The notes beneath the pieces are model-generated. The model saw nothing but the letters and a program-made list of their open reading frames with translations. It had not been told where the DNA came from and did not search any database. DNA of 64,000 nucleotides from Natrinema gari JCM 14663. Its GTDB lineage: Archaea > Halobacteriota > Halobacteria > Halobacteriales > Natrialbaceae. The stretch lies in assembly GCF_000337175.1 (NCBI RefSeq), contig NZ_AOIJ01000079.1, positions 12,188 through 76,187 of the forward strand, read 5' to 3'. Each line of letters opens with the position of its first letter. Position 1 is the first letter of the stretch. Of this stretch, positions 36,869 through 46,561 are shown one piece after another. Position numbers and translations under genes: made by a program.

Positions 36869-37336
36869 ATGGGTATGGAGTCGCTTCATCCCCGCATCCG
36901 GTTGCTCTGGATCGCTCGCGGCGCGCTCGCGGCGGTCGTTCTCGCCGTCGCACTGGTCGTCCTCGACCAGTGGCGGCTCACCGTTCCCACGGTCGCGATC
37001 GGGGTCGTCGTCGCGCTCGCGCTCGTCCTCGTCGTCGCCTACGCCGTTCGCCTCTATCAGGTCTGGCGGTTCGAACTCCAGGACGACGCCCTCTACCTCG
37101 AGCGGGGTGTCGTTACCTTCGTCGAGACCGCGGTCCCGTTCGTCCGCGTCCAGCACGTCGACACGCAGTTCGGGCCGATCGAGCGTGTCCTCGGACTCTC
37201 GAGCGTCGTGGTCTACACGGCCGGCTCCCGGAACGCCGACGTTCGGATTCCGGGACTGACGCCGGATCGGGCCCGGAGCCTCCAGGAAACCCTCCGCGAA
37301 CTGGCGGTCGAGAGCGAAGCCGAGGACGCCGTTTAA
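36869..37336 (+). CDS. Bacterial-PH-domain membrane protein, YdbS type (cassette 1, small subunit)
   Basis: A 155-residue protein with two transmembrane helices (about 13-33 and 38-60) followed by one bPH2 domain: [40 protein letters not shown]. This is the YdbS arrangement. The next gene (YdbT type) starts one base after its stop codon. Function in archaea is unknown; in Bacillus the ydbST pair has been linked to resistance to antimicrobial peptides. A close paralogue is at 44417-44905. Confidence 0.88.
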   Translation: MGMESLHPRIRLLWIARGALAAVVLAVALVVLDQWRLTVPTVAIGVVVALALVLVVAYAVRLYQVWRFELQDDALYLERGVVTFVETAVPFVRVQHVDTQFGPIERVLGLSSVVVYTAGSRNADVRIPGLTPDRARSLQETLRELAVESEAEDAV

Positions 37337-37337
37337 C

Positions 37338-38942
37338 ATGAAGCGCTTACATCCACTGAGCGGAGTGATGCTGGCCCTTCAGCGCGGCGTCACCGGCTTC
37401 TCCATGCCGTTTTTCTTCGTCATGATCTCGGCGAGCGTCGTCGATTTCGTCGCTATTGACTGGATATTCTGGTTGGCTCCGATCGGCTTCGTCGCTGGCG
37501 CGGGGTACGGCATCGCCTACTACTACCGATTCGGATACGCAGTGACGGCCGATACCGTCGACGTCTCCTCGGGGGTGTTCTCCCGACGATCCCGGGAGAT
37601 CCCCTACCGGCGGATTCAAAACGTCGATGTCTCGCAGGGCCTCCTCCAGCGTGTGCTCGGTGTCGCCGTCGTCTCGATCGAGACCGCTGGCGGTGGCGAT
37701 ACCGAGGCGACGCTCCACTTCGTCAGCGAGGACGAGGCCGAACGGATTCGATCGGAGATCCGCCGGCTGACGGCTTCGACAGCGGCGTCGACCGCCGACC
37801 CCGACGCCGATCGTCCGGAGTCCGCCGACGAGTCGACTTCCCCTTCCGACCCCACCCGTCGCGACCGACCGGAAGACGGGGCCACGCCGACTCAGTTGTT
37901 CGAACTCGAGGTCGAGGAACTGCTGCTCTACGCCCTCTCGTCGTTCCGGTGGGGGGCAGCGGTCTTCCCGCTCGTACTGGTGGTGTTCCTGACCGGCTCC
38001 GATTCGGGGACGGGCCTCGTGCCCGCGTTCGTCATCGACGCCGCGCGTCCCTTCGGCGGCCCGGCAACGCTCGAGGGGGTGGCGATTGGCCCGCTGCTCG
38101 TTGTGATCGCGGTCTCGCTCGTCCAGTGGTCGGTTTTCACGTACGTCTCGAGTGCGATCTATACGGTCGCGAACTACTACGGGTTCCGACTCGGCCGCGC
38201 GGGCGAGGACTTCGTCTACGAGCGCGGACTGGTGCAGCGCTACAGCGGGTCGATCCCCGTCGAGAAGGTCCAGTCGGTCTCGGTTACCGAGAACCCGGTC
38301 CAGCGGCTGGTCGGCTACGCCGGCCTCTGGGTCGAAACGGCGGGGTACGGCCCCGACAGCGGGAGCAGTAATCAGTCGGCTGTCCCGCTTGCCGGGACCG
38401 ACCGCGTGTACCGGTTCGCCGAGAACCTCACCGGCGTCGAGACACCCGAGTTCCGGAGTCCGCCGCGGCTGGCTCGCCGCCGATACCTCGTCCGCTATTC
38501 GATCGTCGCGGCCGTGATCGTCGCCGCCGCGGTCGGTCTCACGCAGGTCTCGACGTTCGAGCGCTGGTATCTCACCGCCGTCGTCTTCGTGGCTGTTCCG
38601 CCCGCCGCACACCTGAAATACGTCAACATGGGCTATTTCGTGGGTGACGACCACCTCGTGATCCGGAGCGGGTTCTGGAACCGCCGGACGACCGTCATCC
38701 CCTACTACCGGATTCAAACGATCTCGACCCGGCGGTCGATCTTCCAGCGACGGCTCGAGTTGGCGTCGCTGACCGTTGACACCGCCAGTTCGCGGACCTT
38801 CGCCTGGGGAACGCCGACGATCTACGACATCGACCTCGAGACGGCCCGTGAGATCCACGGCACGGGCCGGGAACGACTCCAGTCGGCGCTACGCGAGCGC
38901 GCCCGCACGGACGACCTCGACCTTTCAGTGGATTTTACATGA
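37338..38942 (+). CDS. Triple bPH2-domain membrane protein, YdbT type (cassette 1, large subunit)
   Basis: A 534-residue protein containing three bPH2 domains. Each has the repeating pattern of G-x-x-x-R followed by IPYRRIQNVDVSQ, IPVEKVQSVSVTE or IPYYRIQTISTRR, then IETAGGG, VETAGYG or VDTAS. Between them are pairs of transmembrane helices and an acidic Asp/Ser-rich linker (about 155-185). The family is YdbT, partner of the YdbS protein encoded just upstream. The 3' end lies in a 27-bp segment repeated at 39562. Its paralogue is at 44902-46485. Confidence 0.88.
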   Translation: MKRLHPLSGVMLALQRGVTGFSMPFFFVMISASVVDFVAIDWIFWLAPIGFVAGAGYGIAYYYRFGYAVTADTVDVSSGVFSRRSREIPYRRIQNVDVSQGLLQRVLGVAVVSIETAGGGDTEATLHFVSEDEAERIRSEIRRLTASTAASTADPDADRPESADESTSPSDPTRRDRPEDGATPTQLFELEVEELLLYALSSFRWGAAVFPLVLVVFLTGSDSGTGLVPAFVIDAARPFGGPATLEGVAIGPLLVVIAVSLVQWSVFTYVSSAIYTVANYYGFRLGRAGEDFVYERGLVQRYSGSIPVEKVQSVSVTENPVQRLVGYAGLWVETAGYGPDSGSSNQSAVPLAGTDRVYRFAENLTGVETPEFRSPPRLARRRYLVRYSIVAAVIVAAAVGLTQVSTFERWYLTAVVFVAVPPAAHLKYVNMGYFVGDDHLVIRSGFWNRRTTVIPYYRIQTISTRRSIFQRRLELASLTVDTASSRTFAWGTPTIYDIDLETAREIHGTGRERLQSALRERARTDDLDLSVDFT

Positions 38943-39588
38943 CCCGCTTCGCTCTCCCGCGTATCCAGACGGAACCGACGGACGCGTGAGGGAAACGAGC
39001 GAGATCCCTTATTACTGCGACGGATATCGAAGAGCAGCTTTCGGTCTTCTGACGACGAGCCGACCCGTTTAACAGCCTATTGCCGACAAAAATATCGAAA
39101 ACGAGACGGGAATATTATATGCTGTGAGTGGTGTCTATTGTCGTGTGGGTTTCGAGCGTATCCAAACCGATCACGGTATCGGAGCAATAATTCTTGGAAT
39201 CCTATTGCTTTATTTGATTAGACGTGGTGCAAATACAGTTCTAGTAGCGGCCGGCTGTCTCGCCTTTGTGTACGTCTTGGCAACAACGTACGAACCGATT
39301 GCACGGTCCGTCATCGTTACGACGACGATGGTCGCAGTTCTGTCTCTGACTTCGCTGTTGATCGGCGTGATTTGGTTCGATGAATACCGTATCCTTGCCC
39401 TTTTGGCGCTACTTGTGTCGATCGGCGGGTTTCGTGTCCTTCACACGATCATCTCCGCACGGCTGTAGCGATCAAAAATCACGTTCATCCGTGGCTGGGA
39501 CCAGTGACGTCGACTCGAGCCGGTAGCCGGCGCTGCGCGAGCCCGCATGACGATCGATCGGCCTTTCGGTGGATTTTACGTGACTCGC
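38921..39588. repeat. Imperfect direct repeats flanking an AT-richer insert
   Basis: Bases 38921-38947 and 39562-39588 are 27-bp direct copies with three mismatches (cctttcRgtggattttacRtgacYcgc). Similarity continues less well for about 25 bp (ccgcgtat, agacgga). The first copy covers the stop codon of the YdbT-type gene; the second precedes fumarase. Between them lies DNA of visibly lower GC with the orphan gene at 39124. The pattern looks like a duplication created by an insertion. Confidence 0.7.
39124..39468 (+). CDS. Small membrane protein of unknown function
   Basis: A 114-residue protein starting at GTG, with three or four hydrophobic segments (about 19-38, 38-55, 60-85, 88-106). Codon use is clearly less GC-rich than in neighbouring genes (many att, aat, tta codons), suggesting recent acquisition. 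It lies between the imperfect direct repeats. An AT-rich promoter (aatattatat) precedes it. I recognise no family, and it could be a chance frame, although the consistent hydrophobic pattern argues for a real gene. Confidence 0.6.
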   Translation: MSGVYCRVGFERIQTDHGIGAIILGILLLYLIRRGANTVLVAAGCLAFVYVLATTYEPIARSVIVTTTMVAVLSLTSLLIGVIWFDEYRILALLALLVSIGGFRVLHTIISARL

Positions 39589-39603
39589 GCAGACGCTCCG
39601 CGT

Positions 39604-41019
39604 ATGGCAGACGGAGACGACTACCGACTCGAGGAGGACAGCCTCGGCGAGATGCAGGTTCCGGCCGACGCCTACTGGGGGGCACAGACTCAACGCGCGA
39701 TTCAGAACTTCCCCATCTCGGGGATCACGTTCAGCCGGCGGTTCGTCCGTGGGCTGGGCGTCGTCAAGAAGGCCGCCGCGCAGGCCAACCGCGACCTCGG
39801 ACTCGTCGACGACGACGTCGCCGAGGCGATCATCGAGGCCGCCGACGAGGTCATCGCCGGCGAACACGACGACCAGTTCCCGGTCGACATCTTCCAGACC
39901 GGGTCGGGCACGTCCTCGAACATGAACGCAAACGAGGTCATCGCCAACCGCGCCGCCGAGCTCATGGGCGCGGAGATCGGCGACCGCGTCGTCCACCCCA
40001 ACGACCACGCCAACTACGGCCAGTCGAGCAACGACGTCATCCCGACCGCGATGCACGTCGCCTCGCTCGAGGCCGTCGAGAAGGATATCATCCCGGCGCT
40101 CGACACGCTCCGCGAAGCGCTCGAGGAGAAAGAGGAGGAATTCGACGATGTCGTCAAGACCGGCCGCACGCACCTGCAGGACGCGACGCCGGTCACGCTC
40201 GGCCAGGAGTTCTCGGGCTACCGAACACAGGTTGAGAAGGGCCTGGCCCGCGTCGATCAGGTCCGCGACCACCTCGGCGAACTCGCGCTCGGCGGCACCG
40301 CGACAGGAACCGGCCTGAACACCCACGAGGAGTTCCCCGGCCGCGCAGCCGAGTACATCACGAAGGAGACCGGCGTCCAGTTCCGCGAGGCCGACAACCA
40401 CTTCGAGGCCCAGGCCGCCCACGACGCGATGAGCGAGGCCCACGGCGCGCTCCGCACGGTGGCGGGCTCGCTGAACAAGATCGCAAACGACCTGCGACTG
40501 CTCGCGTCCGGGCCGCGCAACGGCCTCGGCGAGATCGAACAGCCCGAGAACCAGCCCGGCTCCTCGATCATGCCCGGCAAGATCAACCCGGTCGTCGCCG
40601 AGGCGGTCAACCAGGTCCACAAACAGGTCGTCGGCAACGACGCCGCCGTCTCCGCCGGGGCGGCCGAGGGCCAGATCGACCTCAACCTCTACAAGCCCGT
40701 GCTCGCACACAACTTCCTCGAGTCGGCCGAGCTGATCTCGAACGCGAGTCAGGTCTTCGCCGAGCGGTTCGTCCGCGAACTCGAGGCCAACGCGGCGTAC
40801 TGCGAAGAGCGCGTCGAGCAGTCGATGGCGATGGCCACCTCGCTGAACGTCCATATCGGCTACGACAAGGCCAGCGAGGTCGCCAAGACCGCGCTCAAGG
40901 AGGACAAGACCGTCCGCGAGGTCGTCCTCGAGAAGGGCTATCTCGACGAGGCGGAGGCCGACGAGGTCCTCGATCCCCGGAAGATGGCCGAGCGCGGTAT
41001 TCTCGGACAGGACGACTGA
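39604..41019 (+). CDS. fumC: Class II fumarate hydratase
   Basis: A 471-residue enzyme of the fumarase/aspartase superfamily that interconverts fumarate and malate in the citric acid cycle. Landmarks are GSGTSSNMNANEVIANRA, HPNDHANYGQSSNDVIPTAMH, GRTHLQDATPVTLGQE and the signature GSSIMPGKINPV. Length is normal. Aspartase is less likely because fumarase-type loops are retained. The start MADGDDY at 39604 is used; an ATG at 39547 would include the repeat segment. Confidence 0.95.
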   Translation: MADGDDYRLEEDSLGEMQVPADAYWGAQTQRAIQNFPISGITFSRRFVRGLGVVKKAAAQANRDLGLVDDDVAEAIIEAADEVIAGEHDDQFPVDIFQTGSGTSSNMNANEVIANRAAELMGAEIGDRVVHPNDHANYGQSSNDVIPTAMHVASLEAVEKDIIPALDTLREALEEKEEEFDDVVKTGRTHLQDATPVTLGQEFSGYRTQVEKGLARVDQVRDHLGELALGGTATGTGLNTHEEFPGRAAEYITKETGVQFREADNHFEAQAAHDAMSEAHGALRTVAGSLNKIANDLRLLASGPRNGLGEIEQPENQPGSSIMPGKINPVVAEAVNQVHKQVVGNDAAVSAGAAEGQIDLNLYKPVLAHNFLESAELISNASQVFAERFVRELEANAAYCEERVEQSMAMATSLNVHIGYDKASEVAKTALKEDKTVREVVLEKGYLDEAEADEVLDPRKMAERGILGQDD

Positions 41020-41191
41020 AACGGCGCGGAATCTTGTTTTCAATCCGGCTTCCGGCGTCGCCGAGGGCCGACTCGGCCTTTTCCTCGAGCGTCTCGGTGA
41101 GCTGCGGGGCGATACTCCCTGACGCGCCGCGGACGAAACGCGACCGCGCGCATTCGCGGGGAGCGGTCATCCTGCCGACACCGACAGCCGA

Positions 41192-42270
41192 TCAGCGATC
41201 GACCGGCTCGAGTCGCGCGCCGTCGAGTGGGTCCTCAATGTCGCCCATCACCGCCTCGAGCAGGTCGGTTACGGTCACGAGGCCGACGACGGTGCCATCC
41301 TCGATCACCAAGGCGAGTTCCTGATTTTCGGCCTGGAACTGGTCGACCGCGTCGCTGACGTCCGCGTCGGGCGAGAGCGTCATCGGCGGCGCTGCCAACT
41401 CCTCGAAGTCGACGGTGCCGTCGGCCAATTTCTCGCGATGCCTGACGAGGATCGGCGTGTAGAGGATGCCACGGAAGTCCGTCAGTTCGCCGCCGACCAG
41501 CGGGTAGCGGGTCTGTGGCCGCTCTTCCATCTTCCGGAAGTTCTCCTCGGGGTCGGCGTCGGTCGAGAGCGCGACGATCTCCTCGGGGGCACCATCAGTT
41601 CGCTGATGGACTGTTCGCCGATCTGGAACGCGTTCATCACCTCTTCGCGACGTTCCTCGGAGAGATCGCCCTCCTCGAGGATCGAGCCCAGCCGGTTCCG
41701 CAGGTCGGCGCGGGACTCGATGACGTTTTCCTCGGTCTCGAGCCACGCGCCGGTCATCTCGACTCCGAAGAGTTTGAGCGTCAGTTTCGCAATACCGTCC
41801 CCGATCGTGATGATCGGCGAGATGATCCAGTGGAACCAGTACAGCGGCGTCGCGCCGTATCGACAGACCAGCCGCGAGCGCTCGACGCCCAGGTACGTCG
41901 GCGTCTGTTCGCCGTGAGTCAGGTGAACGAGGTTGATGATGAGGAACGCAAGGATCGACCCACTTCCGACCGTGGCCAGAAACGTGTTCTCGAAAAGCGG
42001 CTCGAAGATGGCCGCCAGTGCCGGTTCGGCGACGATCCCGACGGCAATGCTCGAGGCGGTGATCCCGACCTGGCACGTGGTCAGATAGAGTTCGAGGTCG
42101 TCGGTCATCGCCCACGCCCGCTCGAGTTTCGGGTTGTCACCGACGAACTCCGCTTCCGTGAACTGCCGAGCGCGCGTCAGCGCGAACTCGATCGCGACGA
42201 AGAAGGCGTTCGCCAGAATGAGCACGATGCCCGCGAACAGCCGGCCACCGATGACAAGCGAGTTCATCAT
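41192..42270 (-). pseudogene. CNNM/CBS-domain membrane protein (hemolysin family), frameshifted
   Basis: The N-terminal part (about 42270-41592) encodes a CNNM/DUF21 transmembrane domain (MNSLVIGGRLFAGIVLILANAFFVAIEFAL...). After ISELMVPP the frame is lost. It resumes in another frame with EEIVALSTDADPEENF, continuing through two CBS-type segments to 41192. The break falls on a run of five G at 41587-41591; one missing base would restore a 359-residue protein of normal layout. This may be a sequencing error in a homopolymer or a true mutation. The family includes Mg2+/Co2+ transport-linked proteins. Confidence 0.88.
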
Positions 42271-42519
42271 TCGGCCATTGAACCGGTGAACATAAATCAA
42301 TCGGGGAAATCGTTCGTGTCCGAATCGACCGGCTGACGGCCCCATATACCATAACTCTGACAGTCAAGTGGGTGGTGTTGTTCCGAGGCCGCCGTTCGGC
42401 TGATCCCCCAACATACGGAATACTCGAGGGCGAGTAAACTCTCCGTTCGGGCTGTCTTTTTTCCCGACCCGTCGTCGGCAAATCCGGACAGAGCCGCCGA
42501 ATCAGCCCAAAATCGGGCG

Positions 42520-42529
42520 GAATAAAAGA
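42520..42529 (+). promoter_or_regulatory. TATA element of the C2H2-like zinc-finger gene
   Basis: gaataaaaga lies about 40-48 nt before the ATG at 42569 in an otherwise GC-rich gap. Nothing else of note is seen in 42271-42568. Confidence 0.4.
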
Positions 42530-42568
42530 ACCCAAGCAGTTTTGGCGAATGCTCGCGTCAGACGAACT

Positions 42569-42802
42569 ATGCACACCTGTCGTAACTGCAACCAGTCGTT
42601 CCAGACCGAGCTCGCCCTCGAATTACACCGGGATACGTGTACAAACGGACAACTCCTCTGTGAGGTATGCGGGGAGCGATTTCAGGAAGGCGCGGCGACC
42701 GAGGACGGCTGGCACTACGAGTGTCCGAACGACGACTGCGACGGGGATGGGCTCGAGCAGGACCTCTATCGCGTCGGAGCCGTTCGCACCGCGACTCAGT
42801 AA
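42569..42802 (+). CDS. C2H2-like zinc-finger protein
   Basis: A 77-residue protein. A C2H2-type finger is visible at the start (CRNCNQSFQTELALELHRDTC), followed by a CxxC...C set (CEVCGERF and ECPNDDC). Small proteins of this kind are frequent in haloarchaea, and some influence gene expression. The start MHTCRNC was chosen; the ATG at 42542 would overlap the promoter. The function is unknown. Confidence 0.8.
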   Translation: MHTCRNCNQSFQTELALELHRDTCTNGQLLCEVCGERFQEGAATEDGWHYECPNDDCDGDGLEQDLYRVGAVRTATQ

Positions 42803-42898
42803 GCCGGGGCGTTCCGTTTCGTCCCCGCGTCCGGCCGACGATAGCAGGTCGACTATCGGGGCCGGCACGTCGAGACCGAAGCCGGATCAACGGGCGAG

Positions 42899-43630
42899 TC
42901 ACCGGCCGTCGGACGCCGCCTCGAGATAGGCGACCAGATCGCCGACGAGTATCGGGTCGTACGTCCAGAAGCCGTAGTACCGCCCTGGTTCGCGTTCTTC
43001 GGCGACCAACGCACAGCGATGTCGGTCAGTCCTGCCGCCGTCGAACACCACGAACCAGAACGCGTCGAGTTCGCCACTGGCGTCCGTGACGACCGTTACG
43101 TCGTCGGTAAGCTCCCCTTCGTACTCCCCGTCGAGGAACACAACCACGACGAGCGAGTCGCGGTCACCGAACCGCTTGTACACGTCAGTCTGTGCACGGA
43201 GCGCTGCCGGCCGCTGGAAGCCGGCGTACAGCCGCCCCGTTCCGACACGCCACGCCCGTTCTTCGATCTCCCGTGACGTGGCCACCATCTGCCGGCGGTC
43301 GTACGACGAAAACAGCGTGTTCTCGAGGAAACTGAACAGGGCCGCGCTATCGAGGTCTCGCTCGGCGAGTTCCCACGGCGGGTGGAGGTCGGGCGAGAGG
43401 ACCGCCTCGAACTGATCGAGTCCCAGCGCACCCCGGAACTCGCCGTCGCTATCCCGGACGATCACGAACCCCATCTCGTCGATCGCTCCCAGCGGTCGGT
43501 GAGTCACGTCGACGTTCCGCGTATCGAACTGCTGTCGGAACTCCGCGATGACTGACTCCTCGTCGGTGTGGATCTCGAGCGTCTTCCGTCGTCGGTCGAC
43601 GTTCTCGAACGCGTCGCGAAGCGACTGCAT
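42899..43630 (-). CDS. DICT sensory domain-containing protein
   Basis: A 243-residue protein resembling the haloarchaeal DICT sensory-domain family: LEIHTDEESVIAEFRQQF, SSYDRRQMVATSREIEERAWRVG, and DAFWFVVFDGG...CALVAEE. DICT domains are thought to sense signals in two-component and other regulatory systems. It starts five bases after the stop of a DUF7344 gene on the same strand, so the two form an operon, pairing a sensor with a winged-helix-like partner. Confidence 0.85.
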   Translation of the reverse strand: MQSLRDAFENVDRRRKTLEIHTDEESVIAEFRQQFDTRNVDVTHRPLGAIDEMGFVIVRDSDGEFRGALGLDQFEAVLSPDLHPPWELAERDLDSAALFSFLENTLFSSYDRRQMVATSREIEERAWRVGTGRLYAGFQRPAALRAQTDVYKRFGDRDSLVVVVFLDGEYEGELTDDVTVVTDASGELDAFWFVVFDGGRTDRHRCALVAEEREPGRYYGFWTYDPILVGDLVAYLEAASDGR

Positions 43631-43635
43631 GCTGA

Positions 43636-43998
43636 TCAGTCGTCGACCCGCAACGCGGCAGTGACCGCGTCCGGGATCGATGTCTCGGTCACGGTGTTCG
43701 TCTCGGTGTCGAACGTAATGAACTCCAGGTCGGCGAGTCGCGGGAGGACCGCGTGGTAGAGTCGGAGCCGAATCCGGTCGCGGTCCGATGGCGTTGCGAT
43801 CGTCTCGTCGGTACTCGCCGCCGCGGCCGCGAGTACGTCGGCGAGTTCGTCGACAGTCACTGTCGAGTGATCGGAGAGATAGACGAGCGCGTTGCGAGCG
43901 TGAAACGTCCCGAGAAGACGGATCACGTCGTCAATCGGGACGTCATCGGCCGCCGTCCGGAGGGCGAACAGATCGGGGGTGACGTGATCGTTTCCCAT
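43636..43998 (-). CDS. DUF7344 winged-helix-like protein
   Basis: A 120-residue protein of the haloarchaeal DUF7344 type: VIRLLGTFHARNALVYLSDHSTVTVDELADVL, then LYHAVLPRLADLEFITFD. This is a helix-turn-helix-like layout with a His-x-x-x-Pro-x-Leu core found in regulators near sensor genes. It is the first gene of an operon with the DICT protein. A second DUF7344 protein is at 55997-56404. Confidence 0.85.
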   Translation of the reverse strand: MGNDHVTPDLFALRTAADDVPIDDVIRLLGTFHARNALVYLSDHSTVTVDELADVLAAAAASTDETIATPSDRDRIRLRLYHAVLPRLADLEFITFDTETNTVTETSIPDAVTAALRVDD

Positions 43999-44416
43999 TG
44001 AACAGGACTATGGTAACTATGCACAAATACCTGTGGATCGCCGCTGAGACGGACGTTCACTCGACGATGGAGATCGTCGAATTTCGATCCCCCTCCCCAC
44101 GTCTCCGCTGTGACTGACGGCCGTGTCCGCTCGCTTGCCGGGCGTGTCACCAGCGACGCCTCGGTGGCTGCCGTTGACCGACTGGGACGATTGCCACCGA
44201 CGCCAGCCCGCCAGTTGCGGGCTCATCGATCGGATCAACACCAACGATTCACACACTGCTCGCACAGCTGTCGTACGACCGGGTTGCAGAACGTTCGGCG
44301 GCGACTCTCGCTGCGAGTGTCCGATCGAACCCCCTCTCGGGTCGCCTCCGTTTCACCCCCATGAGAGCGGCTGTCGCTTTCCCATCCTTTAATCCGGTCG
44401 TGCCCTCACGATACGT
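43999..44416. other. Intergenic region upstream of PH-domain cassette 2
   Basis: About 418 bp without a convincing gene. A TATA-like ctttaatcc (about 44387-44395) lies 25 nt before the ATG at 44417 and is the likely cassette promoter. The AT-rich stretch near 44005-44030 probably holds the DUF7344-DICT promoter. Confidence 0.45.
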
Positions 44417-44905
44417 ATGGAACGGCTCACTCCACGAGTGCGCGTCGTTTGGCTCCTCCTCGCGCTCGTTCGAGCCGCGATTTTCGGTGGCGTCATCGTC
44501 GGCGCGGCGTTCGGTCTCACCCGGCCGGCCGTCTGGGAGTCAGCGCCGGCCGCCCTCGTGCCAGCCGCCGCCGCCCTCGCCGTCGCGCTCGCGCTCCTTC
44601 GCATCCTCGTGGCCTGGCGGCGCTACGGCGTCTGGCGGTTCGAGCTTCGGGACGACGATCTTTACATCGAACGCGGCGTCTTTACGCGCGTCAAGACGGT
44701 CGTCCCCTACGTTCGGGTCCAGCACGTCGACTCTCGGCGGTCGCCGCTCGAGCGAACGACCGGGCTCGCGACGGTCGTAGTCTATACTGCCGGCTCCCGA
44801 AGTTCCGACGTGGCGATCCCGGGACTCACACCGACTCGAGCCGAGGACCTGCAGGAATCGCTTCGCCAACTCGCGATCGAGACGGCGGGTGAGGACGCCG
44901 TATGA
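44417..44905 (+). CDS. Bacterial-PH-domain membrane protein, YdbS type (cassette 2, small subunit)
   Basis: A 162-residue protein with two transmembrane helices (about 12-35 and 42-62) and one bPH2 domain ([28 protein letters not shown], then [12 protein letters not shown]). It closely parallels the protein at 36869-37336 in length and motif order, including the C-terminal [14 protein letters not shown]. It overlaps the next gene by 4 bp (ATGA), so the two are translated together. Confidence 0.88.
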   Translation: MERLTPRVRVVWLLLALVRAAIFGGVIVGAAFGLTRPAVWESAPAALVPAAAALAVALALLRILVAWRRYGVWRFELRDDDLYIERGVFTRVKTVVPYVRVQHVDSRRSPLERTTGLATVVVYTAGSRSSDVAIPGLTPTRAEDLQESLRQLAIETAGEDAV

Positions 44906-46485
44906 CGACGCTTCATCCGGCGTCGGTCGCCGTCCGATCGCTCTCGCGGAGCCTCAACACCGGCTTCCTGTTTTTCGTCGTCGGGATCGTCGCCTCGCCC
45001 GGCGGGAACGGGACGAATCTGCTGTCCGTGGTCGGACTCGTCGCGATCGGGATCGTCCTCGGGATCGTCTACGAGTTCGCCTACTATCGGCGGTTCCGGT
45101 ACGAACTCACCGACGACACGTTCGACGTTACCTCCGGCGTACTCGCACGCAGAAATCGGGAACTTCCCCTGGGACGGGTCCAGAACGTCGACATCAGGCA
45201 GAACGTCCTCGGCCGCGTCCTCGGGATCGCCGCTGTCCACATCGAGACCGCGGGCGGCGGTCAGACCGAAGTCAGCCTGCAATACGTCGACGAAGCCGAA
45301 GCCCGCCGTCTCAGACGCCAACTCCGCGACGGTGCGAGCACCGACACAGCCGACGCGGACGAGACGGGGACCGCCGTCACCGAATCCGACGCGGCGTCGG
45401 CCGACGACGAGACGGTCCTGTTCGACATTCGACCCCACGAACTCGCGATCTTGAGCGTCTTCACGATCGATCCGGGGGCGAGTCTGCTGGGCGGTATCGC
45501 GCTCTCGTTCGCCAGCGGGTTCGACCCCGTGGCGCTGTTTCCGGCAAACCGTCTCGGCGGACTTCCCGGCCCGGAAACGGGCGTGATTGCGATCGCATGG
45601 GGTCTCCTGCTCTTCGTGCTCGCGGCCTGGCTCATCAGTGCCGTCCTCACGTTCACCCGCTACTACGGCTTCCGGCTCACCCGCGTCGGCGACGAACTCT
45701 ACTACGAACGCGGCCTCCTCCAGCGGTACAGCGGGACGATCCCCCTCGAGAAGGTCCAGACGCTGACGATCACGGAATCGATCCCCTTCCGCTGGTTCGG
45801 CTACGCCGCGTTGAGCGTCGAGACGGCCGGTTACGCGCCCGGCCAATCCGAGTCCCGCGGATCGGAGTCCGCGATCCCGCTGGCCGACGCCGACCGGGTC
45901 GCCGAACTCGCGCGTGCGATCGAACCTTTCGGCCCGGTCGACCTCGAGTCGCCGCCGCGACGCGCTCGCGAACGGTACGCGGTCCGGTACCTACTCGTCG
46001 TCGCCGCCGCCGTCGGCGTCGCGTTTCTGCTGGCGCGATACACGGGCCTCATCCGCCAGTGGTACGTGCTCGCCGCCCTCGCGGTCCTCGCCCCGATCGC
46101 GGCGCATCTGAAATGGCGGAATCGGGGCGTCCGCCTCGACGACCGATACATCCTCGCCCGGACGGGGTTCTGGCGGCGAACGACGAAGGTCGTCCCCTAC
46201 TACCGGGTGCAGGCCGTCCTCCACCAGGCGACGATCTTCCAGCGCCGACGGCGACTCGCCAGCGTCACCGCCGATACCGCCAGCTCCGCCTCGCTGCTCG
46301 GCCGAGCCGCGACCGCTCACGACGTCGATACGGACCGGGGACTCGAGCTACAGGCCGTCATCGAGGACCGGTTACAGGATCGCCTCCGGGCGCGCCAGCG
46401 CCAGCGGTCGGTCGGACGCTGGTTCCGCGACGGGATCGATCCGACGGACGAGGATTCGGCAACCGAGAGTGACGGTGAGGAGTGA
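44902..46485 (+). CDS. Triple bPH2-domain membrane protein, YdbT type (cassette 2, large subunit)
   Basis: A 527-residue protein with three bPH2 domains marked by [27 protein letters not shown] and [13 protein letters not shown], each followed by IETAGGG, VETAGYA or ADTAS. Transmembrane helix pairs lie between them and a short acidic linker is at about 145-170. The arrangement is the same as in 37338-38942, so the cassettes arose by duplication. The tail after the third domain is basic, then acidic. Confidence 0.88.
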   Translation: MTTLHPASVAVRSLSRSLNTGFLFFVVGIVASPGGNGTNLLSVVGLVAIGIVLGIVYEFAYYRRFRYELTDDTFDVTSGVLARRNRELPLGRVQNVDIRQNVLGRVLGIAAVHIETAGGGQTEVSLQYVDEAEARRLRRQLRDGASTDTADADETGTAVTESDAASADDETVLFDIRPHELAILSVFTIDPGASLLGGIALSFASGFDPVALFPANRLGGLPGPETGVIAIAWGLLLFVLAAWLISAVLTFTRYYGFRLTRVGDELYYERGLLQRYSGTIPLEKVQTLTITESIPFRWFGYAALSVETAGYAPGQSESRGSESAIPLADADRVAELARAIEPFGPVDLESPPRRARERYAVRYLLVVAAAVGVAFLLARYTGLIRQWYVLAALAVLAPIAAHLKWRNRGVRLDDRYILARTGFWRRTTKVVPYYRVQAVLHQATIFQRRRRLASVTADTASSASLLGRAATAHDVDTDRGLELQAVIEDRLQDRLRARQRQRSVGRWFRDGIDPTDEDSATESDGEE

Positions 46486-46561
46486 CCGCCCGGCGAACAC
46501 TGCCTTGCTGCTCGAGCGGGTCGGCCACTGTCCTGTCGAGATCGGCGTTGGACATCGAGAA

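Noticed and set aside
40895-41170. A minus-strand frame with an ETLEEKAESALGDAG segment after fumarase
   Set aside because: It enters the fumarase coding region and becomes Arg/Pro-rich. Only about 45 codons look protein-like, which is too little to support a gene.
44110-44392. Short plus-strand frames in the gap before PH-domain cassette 2
   Set aside because: They are Arg/Ser/Pro-rich with no conserved motif, and the true cassette promoter lies within the gap.
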